From Macrotis lagotis (Eukaryota > Chordata > Mammalia > Peramelemorphia > Peramelidae), in assembly GCF_037893015.1 (NCBI RefSeq), contig NC_133658.1, forward strand, positions 251,664,518 through 251,728,517: a DNA stretch of 64,000 nt, given 5' to 3'. Below are positions 1 through 12,535 of this stretch, piece by piece. The notes beneath the pieces are model-generated. The model was not told the origin of the DNA, ran no database searches, and was given only the letters and a program-made list of their open reading frames with translations. Positions within the stretch are counted from its first letter, which is position 1. Every line of letters starts with the position of its first letter. Position numbers and translations under genes: made by a program.

Positions 1-112
1 GGTTAAGTGACTTGTTCAAGGTCACACAGCCAGGTAATTATTAAGTGTCTGAGGTCACATTTGTACTCAGGTCCTCCTGATTCCAGGGCTGTGCTCTATC
101 CACCTGTGCAGC
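1..112 (-). mobile_element. Short tRNA-derived SINE, truncated by window edge
   Basis: The sequence is the reverse complement of the dominant SINE: GGTTAAGTGACTTG, then the GTAATTATTAAGTGTCTGAG block, then CTCTATCCACC. The A-rich 3' tail lies outside the window. Confidence 0.8.
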
Positions 113-2424
113 ATGTATCATTCTTGGCAAGTTGTCATCCCCATTAGAATGAAAACTCCTTGAGAGTAGGGATTATGCTTTTGCCTTTTTGGATGTCTTC
201 AGCGCTTAGCACAGTACCTGACCTGTTGACTCAGTAACTGACTGACACCTCCCCTGAGATAATTCCCAAAGGGATAGTTTGAAATAGATAATTTCTGACA
301 TATTGCCAGCATCTCATAATTAGTATAGTGGAAAGAACGGTAGGCTGAGAGGTGCTTCAATCTCTGATATTCACTTTTTGTGTGACTTTGGGTAAATCCC
401 TTCCACTCCTTGGGCCTGTTTCCTCTTTTGAAAAATGAATAAGAAGATCTCTGAAGGCCTTTCCAGGCCTAAGGTCTTAAGGACAGAGCCTGTATAGTTT
501 GGCCATCCTTCCTTAAATCAGGAATGCCTCATTCCTCATTCATCAAATGTAATAGGATAGACTGAAGGTATTATTTAGTGACTTTTCTAGATTGTTAATG
601 AAACACAATTTGCCAACATGAACCTGGACCAACAAATCTCAATCTAGAGAACACAGGCCCTTTCTGGGTTAAGTTGTATTAGCCCAAGAAAGATTAAACC
701 TTTATTTGAACAGAATGACCACCTGTATGAGAACCTGCTGTTTACAAACAACAAAAGAAAGAGAGAAAATTTCTGCTCAGGGACTGTCTCTGTTACTAAT
801 TTTCTAAACAACCTTGAGCTAGCTCACTTTCTTCTCTATGGGTCTCATTTTCCCCAAAGGTATAATTAGGGAGTTGTACTTATCTCACCTAATATTCTAT
901 ACTTCTATGGGTATGACATCAACCAAAGGACAAAATATCAATATAACATAGTTCTCCTCCTGTCATTCATCACCCTACCAATCTAATTATATCATATTAT
1001 ACATTATTGTCAACTTCTTTCCAACCTTTTCCTGGGCTCATTCACCTTAGCAAAGAATCATAGTGACATAGAATATCAGAATTGGGAGAAATCTTGCAAT
1101 GTAAATCCTAAAATATACAATATCAGAATCACAAGGGGCCTTAGAAGATAAAACTTAAGAGTTTTAGACCTAGAAGGGACTTTAGAGCAAGGAATATCAG
1201 AGATGAAAGGAATTTTAGCAATCATTTAGTGTAATACCCCTATTTTGGGAAATGGAGGTTTATAGGAGGGAAGTCCATGGTCACAATGGCAGACTTTGAA
1301 CTCAAACTCCAAGTCCACTGCTCTTTTCATTATACATACACTTATTCATATACATATATACATACAATATACACATTTCCAACCCCTCCAAGGGAAGAGG
1401 AGGAAAACAAGCATTTATTATGCTCCTACTATTTTCTAGGTTCTATTCTAAGCACTTTAGAAATATCTCATTCAATCCATACAGTAATCCTGGGAAGCAG
1501 GCTCTATTATTATCCCTATTTTATATTCGAGGAAAGTGAGGGAGACACAGTTAAGTGTCTTGCCCAGGGTAACAAAATTAGTAAAGGTCTGATGTTGAAT
1601 TTGAGCTCTTCTTCCTGATTTCAGATCTATTATTCTGCCAGCTATAAATAAACTTATTGGGTCTTCAAAATACAGTCTGATACTAAGTTAATTACTGGAT
1701 AGTATATGCTAATCTATGAAACTTGAAGAAAAACAGGTGGAAGACATATAAGGATATAGTCTGAGCTGTCCCTTATGTAAGTCTGGTGCTTATCCTGTGA
1801 GTGTCTTTGTTTAGAGAGATCTGTTTCCAGGAAACTGGAATTTCATAGGTATGGAGGAGTTTGTTCTCTATGGCAGTTCTCCTACCTTTCTTCCATCCCA
1901 CTTAGTCCAGGTTGCTTCCTTCTGCCTAGACAGACCTGGTGAAGGATAGTTAGGAATTCTTCAGTTAGTGTCCAGGTTCAAATGGGCTTGTCTCCCCCCT
2001 CCCATTGTTTTTGGAACTTGAAAGAAATTCAGATTTGTTTGGCAGGCGTCTGCCTCATCTTATCTAGTTGTGGCAGAAACAGATCATCTTGGACTTATTT
2101 ATATCTGTGGCTTTTCAGAGAGGGAGAAAAAGAGAAATCTGGATTCGTTGACTTGGCAGCTTCATTTAAACAAATGCTCATTTTGCTAAAATAGATCTGC
2201 TGCTCTGTGTTGCTTTTTGGGTCTGGAGGGGTTGGGTTGGAATATGAGTAGCCAAGGTTGTCACAGCTTTTATTCCCCCAATACAAAATTGAATATATGT
2301 GCTCTTTGGAATCTAGTAATCTTCCCAAGCTCCTCCTTGGTCTTTTAGGGAATGAACTGGCTGTATATTGATGAAAAGTTTTCTATGCCCATAGTGAGTG
2401 TGCTCCCCTCAGCTCTTCACCTTT
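113..2424. other. Intergenic, old interspersed repeats, no gene
   Basis: About 140-245 resembles the 3' end of an L3/CR1 LINE (ACTCCTTGAGAGTAGGG then CTTAGCACAGTACCTG). About 325-475 is a plus-strand MIR-like element. About 1060-1290 carries a degenerate module (GAATATCAGAATTGGGAGAAATC type) repeated several times. About 1405-1640 is a minus-strand MIR-like element (CCCTATTTTATATTCGAGGA, then GTTAAGTGTCTTGCCCAGGG). From 1640 to 2424 I see nothing recognisable. Confidence 0.5.
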
Positions 2425-3240
2425 TAATTTTTTTAAATTAATTTTTTTTATTTTTAATTTTTTTAAATTTGTTTTTATTAAAGATATTATTTGAGTTTTA
2501 CAATTTCCCCCCAATCTTGCTTCCCTCCCCCCGCCCCCATGGAAAGCACTCTGTCAGTCTTTACTTTGTTTTCATGTTGTACCTTGATCCAAATTGGGTG
2601 TGATGAGAGAGAAATCATATCCTTAAAGAAGAGAAGAGAAGTCTAAGAGGTAACAAGATCAGACAATAAGATATCTGTTTTTTTTCTAAATTAAAGGGAA
2701 TAGTCCTTGAACTTTGTTCAAACTCCACATCTCCTTATCTGGATACAGATGGCACTCTCCTTTGCAGACAGCCCAAAATTGTTCCCTATTGTTGCACTGA
2801 TGGCATGAGCAAGTCCTTCAAGGTTGAACATCACTCCCATGTTGCTGTTAGGGTGTACAGTGTTTTTCTGGTTCTGCTCATCTCCCTCAGCATCAGTTCA
2901 TGCAAATCCCTCCAGGCTTTCCTGAATTCCCATCCCTCCTGGTTTCTAATAGAACAATAGTGTTCCATGACATACATATACCACAGTTTGCTAAGCCATT
3001 CCCCAATTGAAGGACATTTACTTGATTTCCAATTCTTTGCCACCACAAGCAGGGCTGCTATAAATATTTTTGTACAAGTAATGTTTTTACCCTTTTTCAT
3101 CATCTCTTCAGGGTATAGACCCACTAGTAGTATTGCTGGGTCAAAGAGTATGCAAATTTTTGTTGCCCTTTGGGCATAGTTCCAAATAGCTCTCCAGAAG
3201 GGTTGGATGAGTTCACAGCTCCACCAACAGTGTAATATTC
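2425..3240 (-). mobile_element. L1 LINE 3' end with ORF2 C-terminus
   Basis: On the minus strand the open stretch 3124-2831 reads GLYPEEMMKKGKNITCTKIF, then CPSIGEWLSKLWYMYVMEHY, which matches the conserved C-terminal part of L1 ORF2. It is followed by a 3' UTR and A-rich end at about 2430-2480. Just upstream the frame is shifted (QPFWRAIW), so the copy is dead. The element is 5'-truncated like most L1 copies. It belongs to the same 3' UTR type as the insertion at 23161-23549. Confidence 0.85.
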
Positions 3241-3404
3241 ACCTTTTAATTTAAAAGTGTCCATGGTGACTTCTCCAAAATTGTGGTCAAAGTTGTCATA
3301 GTGAAAGTTTTCCAATGAGTCTCCTAAATACATTGCTTACATTGTACTCATGTAGCCCATAGTTCTCCATCTTGTCCTACAAAGTTATTTCTAGAGCACT
3401 TAGG

Positions 3405-3580
3405 AGCATAGATTTAGAGCTAGAAGATGCTTCAGAGATCATCTGGTCTAATCCTTTCCTTTATTGATGATGAAATTGAGCCCAGGAAAGTTAAAAACTT
3501 TGTTCAAGGTCATTCCAATACTGAGTAGAGGCAGAGTCTGAACTCAGCTCGTCTGATCTCAACATTAGTGCTTTTCCTAC
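3405..3580 (-). mobile_element. MIR-like element
   Basis: The block reads like a reverse MIR-related sequence: TAGAGCTAGAAGATGC, then ATTGATGATGAAATTGAGC, GTTCAAGGTCA and TCTGAACTCAG. Highly diverged. Confidence 0.5.
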
Positions 3581-3806
3581 TTTTTCCTTGTTTCCTCCCT
3601 GATAAAAATCAAGATATTGAGAAAAATGATTATTAAATAGCCAACTGCTTATATTGGGAAGATCCAGGATTTTTTCCTCTACCTCCTATGAAAATAAGAT
3701 CAAAGCTTAGTTCTCTGAAGGGCAGGACAGGTAATAAAATGAAATCTCTCAATTGTTATACTACCCAACTAGAAAACCTTACAAAGAACTTTATTTATTT
3801 ATTTAT

Positions 3807-3944
3807 TTTTTTGCGAGGCAATGGGGTTAAGTGGCTTGCCCAACACACAGCTAGGTAATTATTAAGTGTCTGATGCTGGATTTGAACTCAGATACTCCTG
3901 ACTCCAGGGCTGGTGCTCTATTCACTGTGCCACCTAGCTGCCCC
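3807..3944 (-). mobile_element. Short tRNA-derived SINE
   Basis: Full-length reverse copy from a T-rich end (TTTTTTTGCGAGGCAATGGG) to the head CACCTAGCTGCCCC. A few bases are missing near CCCAACACACAG. Confidence 0.85.
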
Positions 3945-5217
3945 AATAATTTAATTTTTAAGGTGAATTCTGGTGCATTGTCATCTACTCAGCCAAGTCT
4001 AAATAGAGGAAGACCTAGATTGTGGCGGGGTGGGCATGATCTGGGTGGAATAGTGTTCAGAATCATATTCCCCTAGTCCCTCAATAGAATAACCCCTCCT
4101 CTCATTATAATAGTAACCATTCTCACTAATTGTTAACCAATCAGAGTTGATTGCTACCCTCAGGAAAACCCACTCTTTCAATGACATATAAATGTTGAAT
4201 TGGTTCCATTTGGGTCTTTGGCATTTTAGAGTGCCACTGACCCCTTTTATTAATTACATTCTACCATGATTAATAAAATAATAAATTACTCAGAAACTGT
4301 CTCTTGAACATTTTTATTTCACAATGCATTATATATGTTCTATTTCCCTGCTCTAACAGTCTAATATATCCCCTAACATAAAACGAATTAAGGATAGTTG
4401 GATGCAATAAATTCTTCTTGAACCTGTACTGGTTCCTTATAATCACTTCTTTCACAAATTTAATAATCTATCCTAGAATCTTGGTGAGCATTGGATATTT
4501 GCTTATTTACTAAGAGTTCCATCTTAACTACATTTGAATGGTGTTTATTGAGACTAGAAAGATGACTAATTGTGTTTGTCCCCCAGGACATTTTAAAAAA
4601 ATCAGTTCTTTAACATGCCAAGAGTATCTAATTAAACAAACATACCATAAAATTGAGAAGTGTCAACAGAGGCAAAATTTATTGACTTTGCTGATTGTTG
4701 GTGGAAGTTTGCCAGTTGATAGTTGTTAGCTGAGACAGTTATAAGTGGTTATTGTGTCATTATTTTTTCAGAATGATGACCTTTGTCCAATAGTAGTTCC
4801 TGTATCTTGCCAAGTTCTTAAAAACTTAGAGGTTTCCTGGTGTTAAGGGGAAAAGAAAGAACAACAAAAAAAAGAATGGTGTTTTAAAAGAGCTCCTGTG
4901 ATTGGAATGGTTTGCCAAGATTTAGATAAAATCATAAATTGAGGTTTTTTACCAAGTCAATGGCTATGGGAGTTGGCTGTTTAAAGGAATGAACATGGTG
5001 CCTAGGAATAAATACTATTGGAGTAATGTATAGTCAATATATATATAATGAATATTTTGGACAATTTTAGCTGTATGAACTTCAGTTCCTTATTGAAGAA
5101 AGGCTATTAACTATGAGGAGAATATTCCTAATAATATTAGTAATAATTAACATTTATATAATATCTTAGAGTTTACAAAGTCCTATAAGGCAGTTAGGTG
5201 GTACAATAGAGTTGAAT
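3945..5217. other. AT-rich intergenic DNA, no gene or clear repeat
   Basis: All reading frames are short and interrupted. I recognise no repeat family here apart from short A- or T-rich tracts and a MIR-like fragment near 5140-5190. Confidence 0.5.
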
Positions 5218-5375
5218 TTTTTTTAGGTTTTTTTTTTTTTGCAAGGCAATGGGGTTAAGTGGCTTGCCTAAGGCCACACAGCTAGGTAATTATTAAGTGT
5301 CTGAGACCAGATTTGAACCCAGGTACTCCTGACTCCAGGGCTGGTGCTTTATCCACTGTGCCACCTAGCCGCCCC
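5218..5375 (-). mobile_element. Short tRNA-derived SINE
   Basis: Reverse copy with a T-rich end (TTTTAGGTTTTTTTTTTTTG) and head GCCACCTAGCCGCCCC. It abuts the 5' head of an oppositely oriented longer SINE at 5376. Confidence 0.85.
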
Positions 5376-5697
5376 TAGGTGGTACAATGGATAGAGAACT
5401 AGCATAGGAGTCAGGAAGACCTGAATTCAAATGTGACCTCAGACACTTGATACTTACTAGTATAACCTTGGTCAAGTCACTTAACCTTGATTGCCTTGTA
5501 TCCAGGGCCATCTCTAGCTGTCCTAGTCCATACTGGTCATTGGACCCAGATGGCTCTAGAGGAGAAAATGAGGCTGATGATTTAGCACAGTACTTTCTCA
5601 CTCAAATACAATTCATGTGCTTGTCATGACATCACCACTCTGATGTCTTGTCTTCTTCAGGAACAAAGGACAAGCATTATCATCATCATCATCAAAA
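5376..5697 (+). mobile_element. Long tRNA-derived SINE with RTE-like 3' tail
   Basis: The head (TAGGTGGTACAATGGATAGAG, GTCAGGAAGACC, ATTCAAATGTGACC) is tRNA-like with a B-box-like core. Unlike the short SINE, the body continues past the CTTAACC block for about 170 bases and ends CAGGAACAAAGGACAAGC followed by an (ATC)n tail. That tail resembles the 3' end of the RTE LINE at 20900-20965. Confidence 0.7.
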
Positions 5698-5789
5698 ACA
5701 AAACCTGATATATCTCTATCTATATATCTATCTATTCATATATATTTGTACACACACACACATGAACTTCAAAGAAACTCTGTGAAATG

Positions 5790-6860
5790 AGTGCCACAGG
5801 TAGCATGCTTCATACTATGGTTAACTCTTCTCCTTGTTTGTGATCTCATTCCATTCCAACTCCTCCAACCATCTGTAATTTCCATTCTTTCACTTATTTT
5901 CATTTTCTCCCTATTTGCTGACTCATTCCTGGCTACCTACAAACATCCTCATGTCTCTCTCATCCTGAAAAAACCCTCCCTTGATCTTTCTATCCTTACT
6001 AAACATCATTCTCTTCTCTACTTTTCTAGGTTTTTGGGACTCTACTCTTTCCTAGTTCTCTTCCTACCTATCTGTCTGCCCAATGAGAACTGGTGTCCTT
6101 CAGGGCTTTGTCCTGGGGCCTTTACTCTCCTCCCTCTCTACTACTTCACTTAGGGAATCTTCTAAGCTCCCAAGAATTTAATTATCATCTCTATGTTGAT
6201 GATTTTCAAATCTACTTATTCTGCTCTACCCTCTTTGCTACCTTTCAATCTCAAATCTCCTGTTTCAGACATCTCAAATAGTAGACATCTTAAACTCAAT
6301 CTGTCCAAAGCAGAACACATCATTTTTTCTCTTGAAACTCCCCCAACCCCACTTTCTTATTACTCTAGAGGGCAACTATCCTCCAGGTCCTCAGGCTCAC
6401 AGCCTAGGAGTCATTTTGAATTGCTTGTGATCTTTCACCACTCCACCACCCCCATATCCAGGTTCATCCCTCAATTGTCAAGGTCTCTCAATTTTCACCT
6501 TTACAATATTTCTCAAACATGCCCTCCTCTTTTCTGACACTGTCAGAATTCTAGTGCAGACCTTCATCATCCCATACCTAGATTATCAAAATAGCCTCCT
6601 GGTGGGTCTGTCTGATTCAAGTCTCTCCCCACTCCAATCCATCCTCCATTCGACCACCAAAGTAATTTTCCTAAGGCACAGGTCTGACCATGTTACCCAT
6701 CTACTAAATAAACTACAGTGGTTCCCTATTTTTCCTAGGATCAACTACAAAATGCTGTTTGGCATTTAGCCCATTCATGACCTAGTCCCCTCCTATGTTT
6801 CTGGTCTTCTCACATGTTACTCTCAGACACATAATCTTCAGTCCAGTGACTGACATAAGA
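5790..6860 (+). mobile_element. L3/CR1-type LINE fossil with reverse transcriptase remnants
   Basis: Conceptual translation across several frames shows LINE reverse transcriptase features: the nucleotides for VPQG-like and YVDDFQIYL (near 6190-6225, the Y-x-DD catalytic motif), and LDYQNSLLVGL, then LQWFPIFPRI, at 6575-6745, which is the C-terminal thumb pattern of the L2/CR1 superfamily. Frames are broken by stops and shifts. A second copy lies at about 54950-56115 on the same strand. Confidence 0.7.
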
Positions 6861-6989
6861 AACTATCTCTCAGCCACAGGTATTCTTGATATCCTTAGTA
6901 ATTTCCTATTTTATCCAGAATAATTTCCTACTCAATATTTGGGTTTAAGAATTTTCTCTTTGACTTCTCTATCATGTTCAGTCCTTTAT

Positions 6990-7135
6990 TGATGGTTTTC
7001 CCTTGAAATTTCTCTGTCTTTCTGTCAGTCTCTGTCTCTCTATATGTCTTTTTGTCTCTGCCTCTCCCATCTCTGTCTCAGTCTCTCTGTCTCTGTTTCA
7101 ATCTCTCAGGCTCTCTCTCTTTTCTATTGCTTTGT
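6990..7135. repeat. Degenerate TC/TCTG-rich tract
   Basis: The segment is composed mainly of TCTGTCTCT-type units (for example 7010-7120), giving serine- and leucine-rich spurious reading frames. Confidence 0.7.
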
Positions 7136-7186
7136 CACTTTATACATTTCCTTTGCTTGAGGATACAACACCTCTATCCTGGACTG

Positions 7187-7286
7187 TTTTTTTTTTTGCA
7201 AGGCTATGGGGTTAAGTGTCTTGTCCAAGGTCACACAACTAGGTAATTATTAAGTGTCTGAGGCTGGATTTGAACTCAGACCCCGG
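7187..7286 (-). mobile_element. Short tRNA-derived SINE, 5'-truncated
   Basis: Reverse copy from the T-rich tail through GAACTCAGACCCC; the tRNA-like head is missing. Confidence 0.8.
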
Positions 7287-8427
7287 ACTAGTTTTTAAGG
7301 CTGTCTCAATCTCTTTGCTTTGGGAGACATGGGATTCTCTGGTTTGGGTTCCTGCCCTAAGTAATCTCTGGGAAGTCAATATTGTCCTGAGGTGGGTTTC
7401 AGTCCTTTCCTTCAAGCCTAGATAAATCTCCTACTTTACTACCATGTTTTGATTTTTACCATAGTTGTCTTTCTTTCCTTCTTATTACTGAGTTGAATTA
7501 ACATCTACTAATCATTTTTAGGCTGAAGGAGAGCAGGGAGAGTGTCTAGGGGGAGACTAGTCAGTCTTGTATGCCCCTAATTCTAACAACCTTTTAAACA
7601 CTGAGCATTATAGCATTCTATATTCTAAGGACTGCTCCCTCCAGTCCCTGACAATCACTGTTGTGTTCTCTGAAATTTCTTCTAGTTGTAATATTTCATG
7701 TTCTTTATTCAGTAGTCTCTTTAAATTCTTGTACCAAGGTCTTTTTTAGCTTTAACTAGCTAGGATTCTAAGATGCATGGGGCTTTTGTTTCCCTTCTTC
7801 TGTTAGTGAAATAGACTAGAAGAGAGAAAATCAGATATAATTTCTAATTTTATATTTCAATATCCTATCAGTGGATTCAGTTACACATTTACAGGAAAAT
7901 TTCAAAATGCTAAGAAAACAGATAAGGCATTTGACCATGTTTTTCTCTATGTGTAATTATATTCCACATATTTATGCCAGTATTTGGGACTGAGCAATCT
8001 ACCTCTACTAAACAGGCTAGGAAATTTCCACCAGTACCAGCCCCCTGGCAGAACTCCAAGGACTACAGACTTTTATCAAAGGGAAGATTTTTTCCCCCTA
8101 GGCAGTGGAGGGGAAAAAAACTAATTTATTTCTCATGATTGTTTCATTCTCTTTAAACTTTACTCCACATTATTAAAGGAGAAGTACCTTGGAATAATGA
8201 GTAGAGAACCTTTCTGGGAGTGAGGGAGACCGGGGTTCAAGTTAAAGTATACAGTCTGTGATGTACCATTGGGCAAGTCACTTAGGTACTCAGAACCCTT
8301 AGGTATTTGCTAAGACTACACATTCCAAACCAGTTGCTGATCTACACTGGTAGAGGTGGTTTGTTATATCCATCAAATTACATACATAGATCACCCTTCC
8401 TCCTTCGTCTTCCTAAATACCAGCACA
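7287..8427. other. Intergenic DNA, no gene
   Basis: A diverged plus-strand MIR-like element is visible at about 8180-8300 (GGGTTCAAGTTAAAG then CATTGGGCAAGTCACTTAGG). The rest shows no recognisable feature. Confidence 0.45.
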
Positions 8428-8749
8428 TGATGTTGTTTTTCCTTTTTTTTGAAGAAGAAGACCATGATATCTGGGAGGTGATGCCATGACAAGTAAATGA
8501 ATTAAATTTAAGTGAAGGGGTGCTGTGCTAAGTCATAGTTTCACTTTCTTCTCCAGAGTCATCTGGATCCAGTGGGCAGATATGAATCAGGATGACTAGT
8601 GATGGGTATGGATTTCAGGCAGTCAGGGTTAAGTGACTTCTCCAAGGTCACCCAGATATTAAGTGTCAAGTATCTGAGTTTACATTTGAACTCAGTTCTT
8701 CCTGACTCTAGGACCAATGCTCTATCCACTGTGCCACCTAGCTTCCCTC
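8428..8749 (-). mobile_element. Long tRNA-derived SINE with RTE-like tail, reverse
   Basis: Reverse copy of the element at 5376-5697. On the minus strand it ends in a segment resembling the RTE 3' end (GATATCATGGTCTTC ... GGAAAAACAAC). Its tRNA-like head is at 8749 (CCACCTAGCTTCCCT on the plus strand). Confidence 0.7.
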
Positions 8750-8977
8750 AAGCTTGGCATATAAACAACTGGAGGCAGAATGTTACAATAGGAGGCAGGG
8801 AGGTGCACTACAATGTAATTTTAACCTTAAAACTAGAGTTAACTCTGTGTCTTTCTTGCTGAATCCCCTTGGGCAAATCATTTTACTTTCCTTAATCTTA
8901 GTCACTTCCAACTGGGACATTGTCTATTTTTGTGTTCTAGGTTCTCCTTACCTCTGGCAACATCCATCTAGCTCCAA

Positions 8978-9190
8978 CATGCCCCGCTATTATTGTTATT
9001 GTCTGTCCTTTATTCTCATAGAGGATCAATGACATCATGAAGATGTGGTGAATTGGATATGAGTGAGGCAGAGTTGTGTAAAGCCATCAGCCTCATTTTC
9101 CTCCAGAGTCATTGGAGTCCAGTAGCAAGACAAAGGTCAAGATGACTGGTGATGGTCCAGGATGCAGAGGGTGACCTTTGTCTCTGATTG
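8978..9190 (-). mobile_element. Long SINE, 3' part only, reverse
   Basis: On the minus strand the 3' end reads GATGTCATTGATCCTC then TATGAGAATAAAGGACAGAC and an (AAT)n-like tail. This is a very close match to the RTE 3' end at 20930-20965. The head is absent. Confidence 0.7.
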
Positions 9191-10040
9191 TATACTCTGC
9201 TCCCTCCCTGAGTGAATTGGGGGAAGTCATTTAATATTTCTGTGTTTCTCCACCTGGAAAATGGAGATAATCATCTCTGTCCTGCCTAGTCTCACAGGGT
9301 TGATGTCACAAGTAAGAGAATAAAAGTGAGTAGAACAAACTAAGAAAAATATTAAAGTATGACACACACAAAAAGTTCTTTTATGTAGCCTCATCTGTAA
9401 AATGTAGCCCCACAGAGTAGATGTTAAGATTAAATGAGATAATGTAGGTATGTCAAATCTAAAAGTGCTATGTAAACATTGACTATTCTAGTCCATTTCT
9501 CATTGTCCTTTGCCTATGGAATGAATTCTAGAAACTAAAGATGATTGTGCCAACCCTCTTGCTCTAAGTTGCTATTAAGAAGAGCCAGTTGAGTGTCAGA
9601 AACACCCTCCTGAAGGCATAGAATATTAGAACATAGAATGCCAAAGTTGGAAGGAATCTTAGAAGAGAGAATGGAATGAATAGCAGATCTAGAAGGGACT
9701 AACTTTATTACCTTTTTATAGTGTTTTAAGATTTTCAAAGTATCTTATAGAAGCTGTCTCATTTCATCCTTTCAATAATTATGTAAGGTAGAGCCTATTA
9801 TTATTCCCATTTTACACATGGGAAAATCAAAGGAAGAGAGATTAAGTGATGTCTCTAGGTCATACAACTAGTATCAGAAGCACATTTAGAACTCAGGTCT
9901 TCCTGAGTATCCGCTATGTTACCTTGCCTTTCAAAGTAAAACATAGGACACTAGGCCCACAGAGAATCATAGAATCATTTAATCCAACTCCCTTATTTTG
10001 CAGATAAGGAAACTGAGCCTCAGACAAAGTAGAATAACCA
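9191..10040. mobile_element. Cluster of MIR-like elements
   Basis: Plus-strand MIR-like sequence occurs at about 9190-9490 (GGGGGAAGTCATTTAATA, CTGTAAAATG, AAGATTAAATGAGATAATG). Reverse MIR-like sequence occurs at about 9710-9940 (CCCATTTTACACATGGGAAA, TAGAACTCAGGTCTTCCTGA) and 9985-10030. Strand is mixed, so none is given. Confidence 0.55.
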
Positions 10041-10854
10041 TGTGTTACATAAATGTGTCTTGTTATAATTCTTAGAGATCTCTGGTGAAGGAAATTTTAT
10101 TGACTTTCTTATTAATGATTTTTCACTCCCTTATTAATGATTTCCCACTCCTTTATTAATGATTTTCCAAAGGGAAGAAGGCAAGCAAAAAACAATTATT
10201 ATATTTTTTTTAGTTGAACAGATACTTTGTCATTGAGGGAAGTGACCAGACTGGGATGAACAGAGGAAATGCAGTTTTAGGATATGACTCACTTGCAGTG
10301 ACTGGATGAGGTCCAGACCTCAAAGCTGGGTAGAGAAACATTTGAACCTCTTGGCCTTTTTCCTTTGGTGAGCCTGGTGAGGGTAAAGGCTATTACCTCT
10401 GACCTGCAGCAGGATCATGGTGTGTCCAAGGAGAATACTCCCTTTGTCTTTGGACTCTGGGTGTCAAAGACCCCTTCTTGCACCCCTCTAGCCTACCCTT
10501 CACTGACCTGTCCACTTCTGAAGTACCTTGTATTTGTTAAGGTCAGGATTCCTTTTTGCCAGGCGCTGGCATGTAGGCATAGAAAACTGAACAGAGATTT
10601 TTGCATCAGGGGAACTGTAATTATAACTTAGAGACTTTTGACCAGACTCACAGAAGACCAAAACCATAATCACAATTGCATACGAACAGAAATGTAAAGG
10701 ATCATATACTAACACATTCAAATACAATGTATACTTTTGCACACACATTCAAACACATGTCCACAAAAGTATAAAACAGACAGACACACAAACAAAATAA
10801 ATTCTGCCACTGATTGTTCCTAGTTCTATTTCCTAGGGCAAGCTGAATGTTTTA
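10041..10854. other. Intergenic DNA, no gene
   Basis: No recognisable repeat or coding exon. A 26-base unit TTATTAATGATTTyCCACTCC is repeated about three times at 10105-10170. A short CA-rich stretch occurs at 10735-10800. Confidence 0.45.
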
Positions 10855-10970
10855 ATTTTATTTATTTATTTGTTTATTCATTAATTCATTCATTTGCTTA
10901 TTCATTCATTCATTCATTTACTTGCTTATTCATTCATTCATTCATTCGTTTGTTTGTTTATTTATTTATT
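10855..10970. repeat. (TTTA/TTCA)n tetranucleotide tract
   Basis: Imperfect ATTT, ATTC and GTTT tetranucleotides form the expanded T-rich tail side of the adjacent reverse SINE. Confidence 0.85.
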
Positions 10971-11100
10971 TTTGTGAAGCAATGGGGTTAAGTGACTTGC
11001 CAAAAGTTACATAGCTATTAAGCATCAAGTGTCTATGCTGGGTTTGAATTCAGATCTTTCCAGGGCTGGTGCGCTACACACTGTATCACCTAGCTGCCCT
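10971..11100 (-). mobile_element. Short tRNA-derived SINE, diverged
   Basis: Reverse copy (GAAGCAATGGGGTTAAGTGA ... CACCTAGCTGCCCT) with a several-base deletion in the middle. Confidence 0.8.
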
Positions 11101-11794
11101 CTCTTATTTTTTTAAGCAATTGTCCTTCATATATATGAATATAACCATAATGTCTCCTTGCCTCCCAACTTTCTAGCCTTCTACTCTTTAGGCGAATATC
11201 TTCAGTTCATTGTGGGCTATAATTCTGAATTCCTTCATTTTCCTAGTCTCCCACTTCTGTACCTTTTCCCACTTGGTAACTTCCCTGGAAATATGTTACC
11301 CACAATGAGACATAATATAAATAATGTGTGGCAAGGGCAGAAGAGGCTAGGATTATCCTCTCATATTCTGGCTACTAGCCATCCATTGCATATACATAGT
11401 CATTTGCTTTTGTCCTTTAATAATTTCCTATATATGATATTTCTGAGCTCAAGTATAAGCTTCTCAAAGCTTATGTCTTCTCCTTTTGTTGTAACCTCTA
11501 TAGTACCCAGCACAATTCTGGATACTTGGTAGGCACTTAATAAATATGTGCTATCCTGTGAACAGGTGACTGTACAGATCAAAACTCTAAACTTTTCCAG
11601 AGTGTAGACCTCCCTTGCTCCAGTCCTAAGCTTTTGAGTTCAGAGTGGTATTGCCTTTTAAGGAATGTAGTAACAGATCACACAATGATCAAGTGAGCAA
11701 AGGGACATGAAGTAAGAACATCCCATGACTGTCTAGGGTTAGAGAGTCAGCCAGCAAGTAGAGGAGGATAAAATGAGACTCTTATGAAAAACAT
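11101..11794. other. Intergenic DNA with L3/CR1 3' end
   Basis: About 11455-11560 resembles the 3' end of L3/CR1 LINEs (AGTACCCAGCACAATTC then GTAGGCACTTAATAAATATG). The rest is unremarkable. Confidence 0.5.
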
Positions 11795-12248
11795 ACCCTT
11801 CCCCATTAAAAAATATTTTATTTTTCCCCAATGATACGTAAAAACAATTTTAACATTTTTTTTCTTTTTTTTAAATAAAGTTTTTGGGTTCAAATTCTAA
11901 CCTTCCTTCTTCCCAGAGACAGTAAGCAATCAGATTTAGGTTATATATGTGCAATCATGTAAAACATTTCCATATTAGTCATTTTGTGGGAGAAAACTCA
12001 AATAAAAAAAGAAAGTGAAAAATAGTGTGCTTGAGTCTGTATTCAGATGACTTTAGTTCTTTCTCATAAGTTCTTTGAATTGTCTTAGATCATTGTATTG
12101 ATGAGAATGGCTAACTCATTCATAGTTGTTCCTTGTAGTTATTACTGTTACTGTATCCAAAGGTCTTCTAGTTCTTCTCATTTCACATTGTATCAATTCA
12201 CTTAAGTCTTTCCAGATTTTTTTGAAATCTTCTTGATTATAATTTCTT

Positions 12249-12391
12249 TTTTTTTCCCAAGGCAATGGGGTTAAGTGACTTGCCGAAGGTCACATAGCTA
12301 GGTAATTATCAAGTGTCTGAGGCTGTATTTGAACTCAGGTCCTCCTGACTTCAGGGCCTGTGCTCTATCCACTGCGCCACCCAGCTGCCCC
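12249..12391 (-). mobile_element. Short tRNA-derived SINE with 16-bp target duplication
   Basis: The reverse SINE is flanked by perfect TTGATTATAATTTCTT repeats at 12233-12248 and 12392-12407, the duplicated L1 target. Confidence 0.9.
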
Positions 12392-12535
12392 TTGATTATA
12401 ATTTCTTATAACACAATCTTATTTCATTATAATCACATACCTCAATTTGTTCAGTCATTCCCCAAATGTTGGGCATCTTCTTGATTTCCACTTCTTAGAT
12501 ACCACAAAAGGAGTTGTTTTAAATATTTTTGTACT

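Noticed and set aside
2831..3124. 97-codon minus-strand frame as a host gene
   Set aside because: It is the L1 ORF2 C-terminus (CPSIGEWLSKLWYMYVMEHY).
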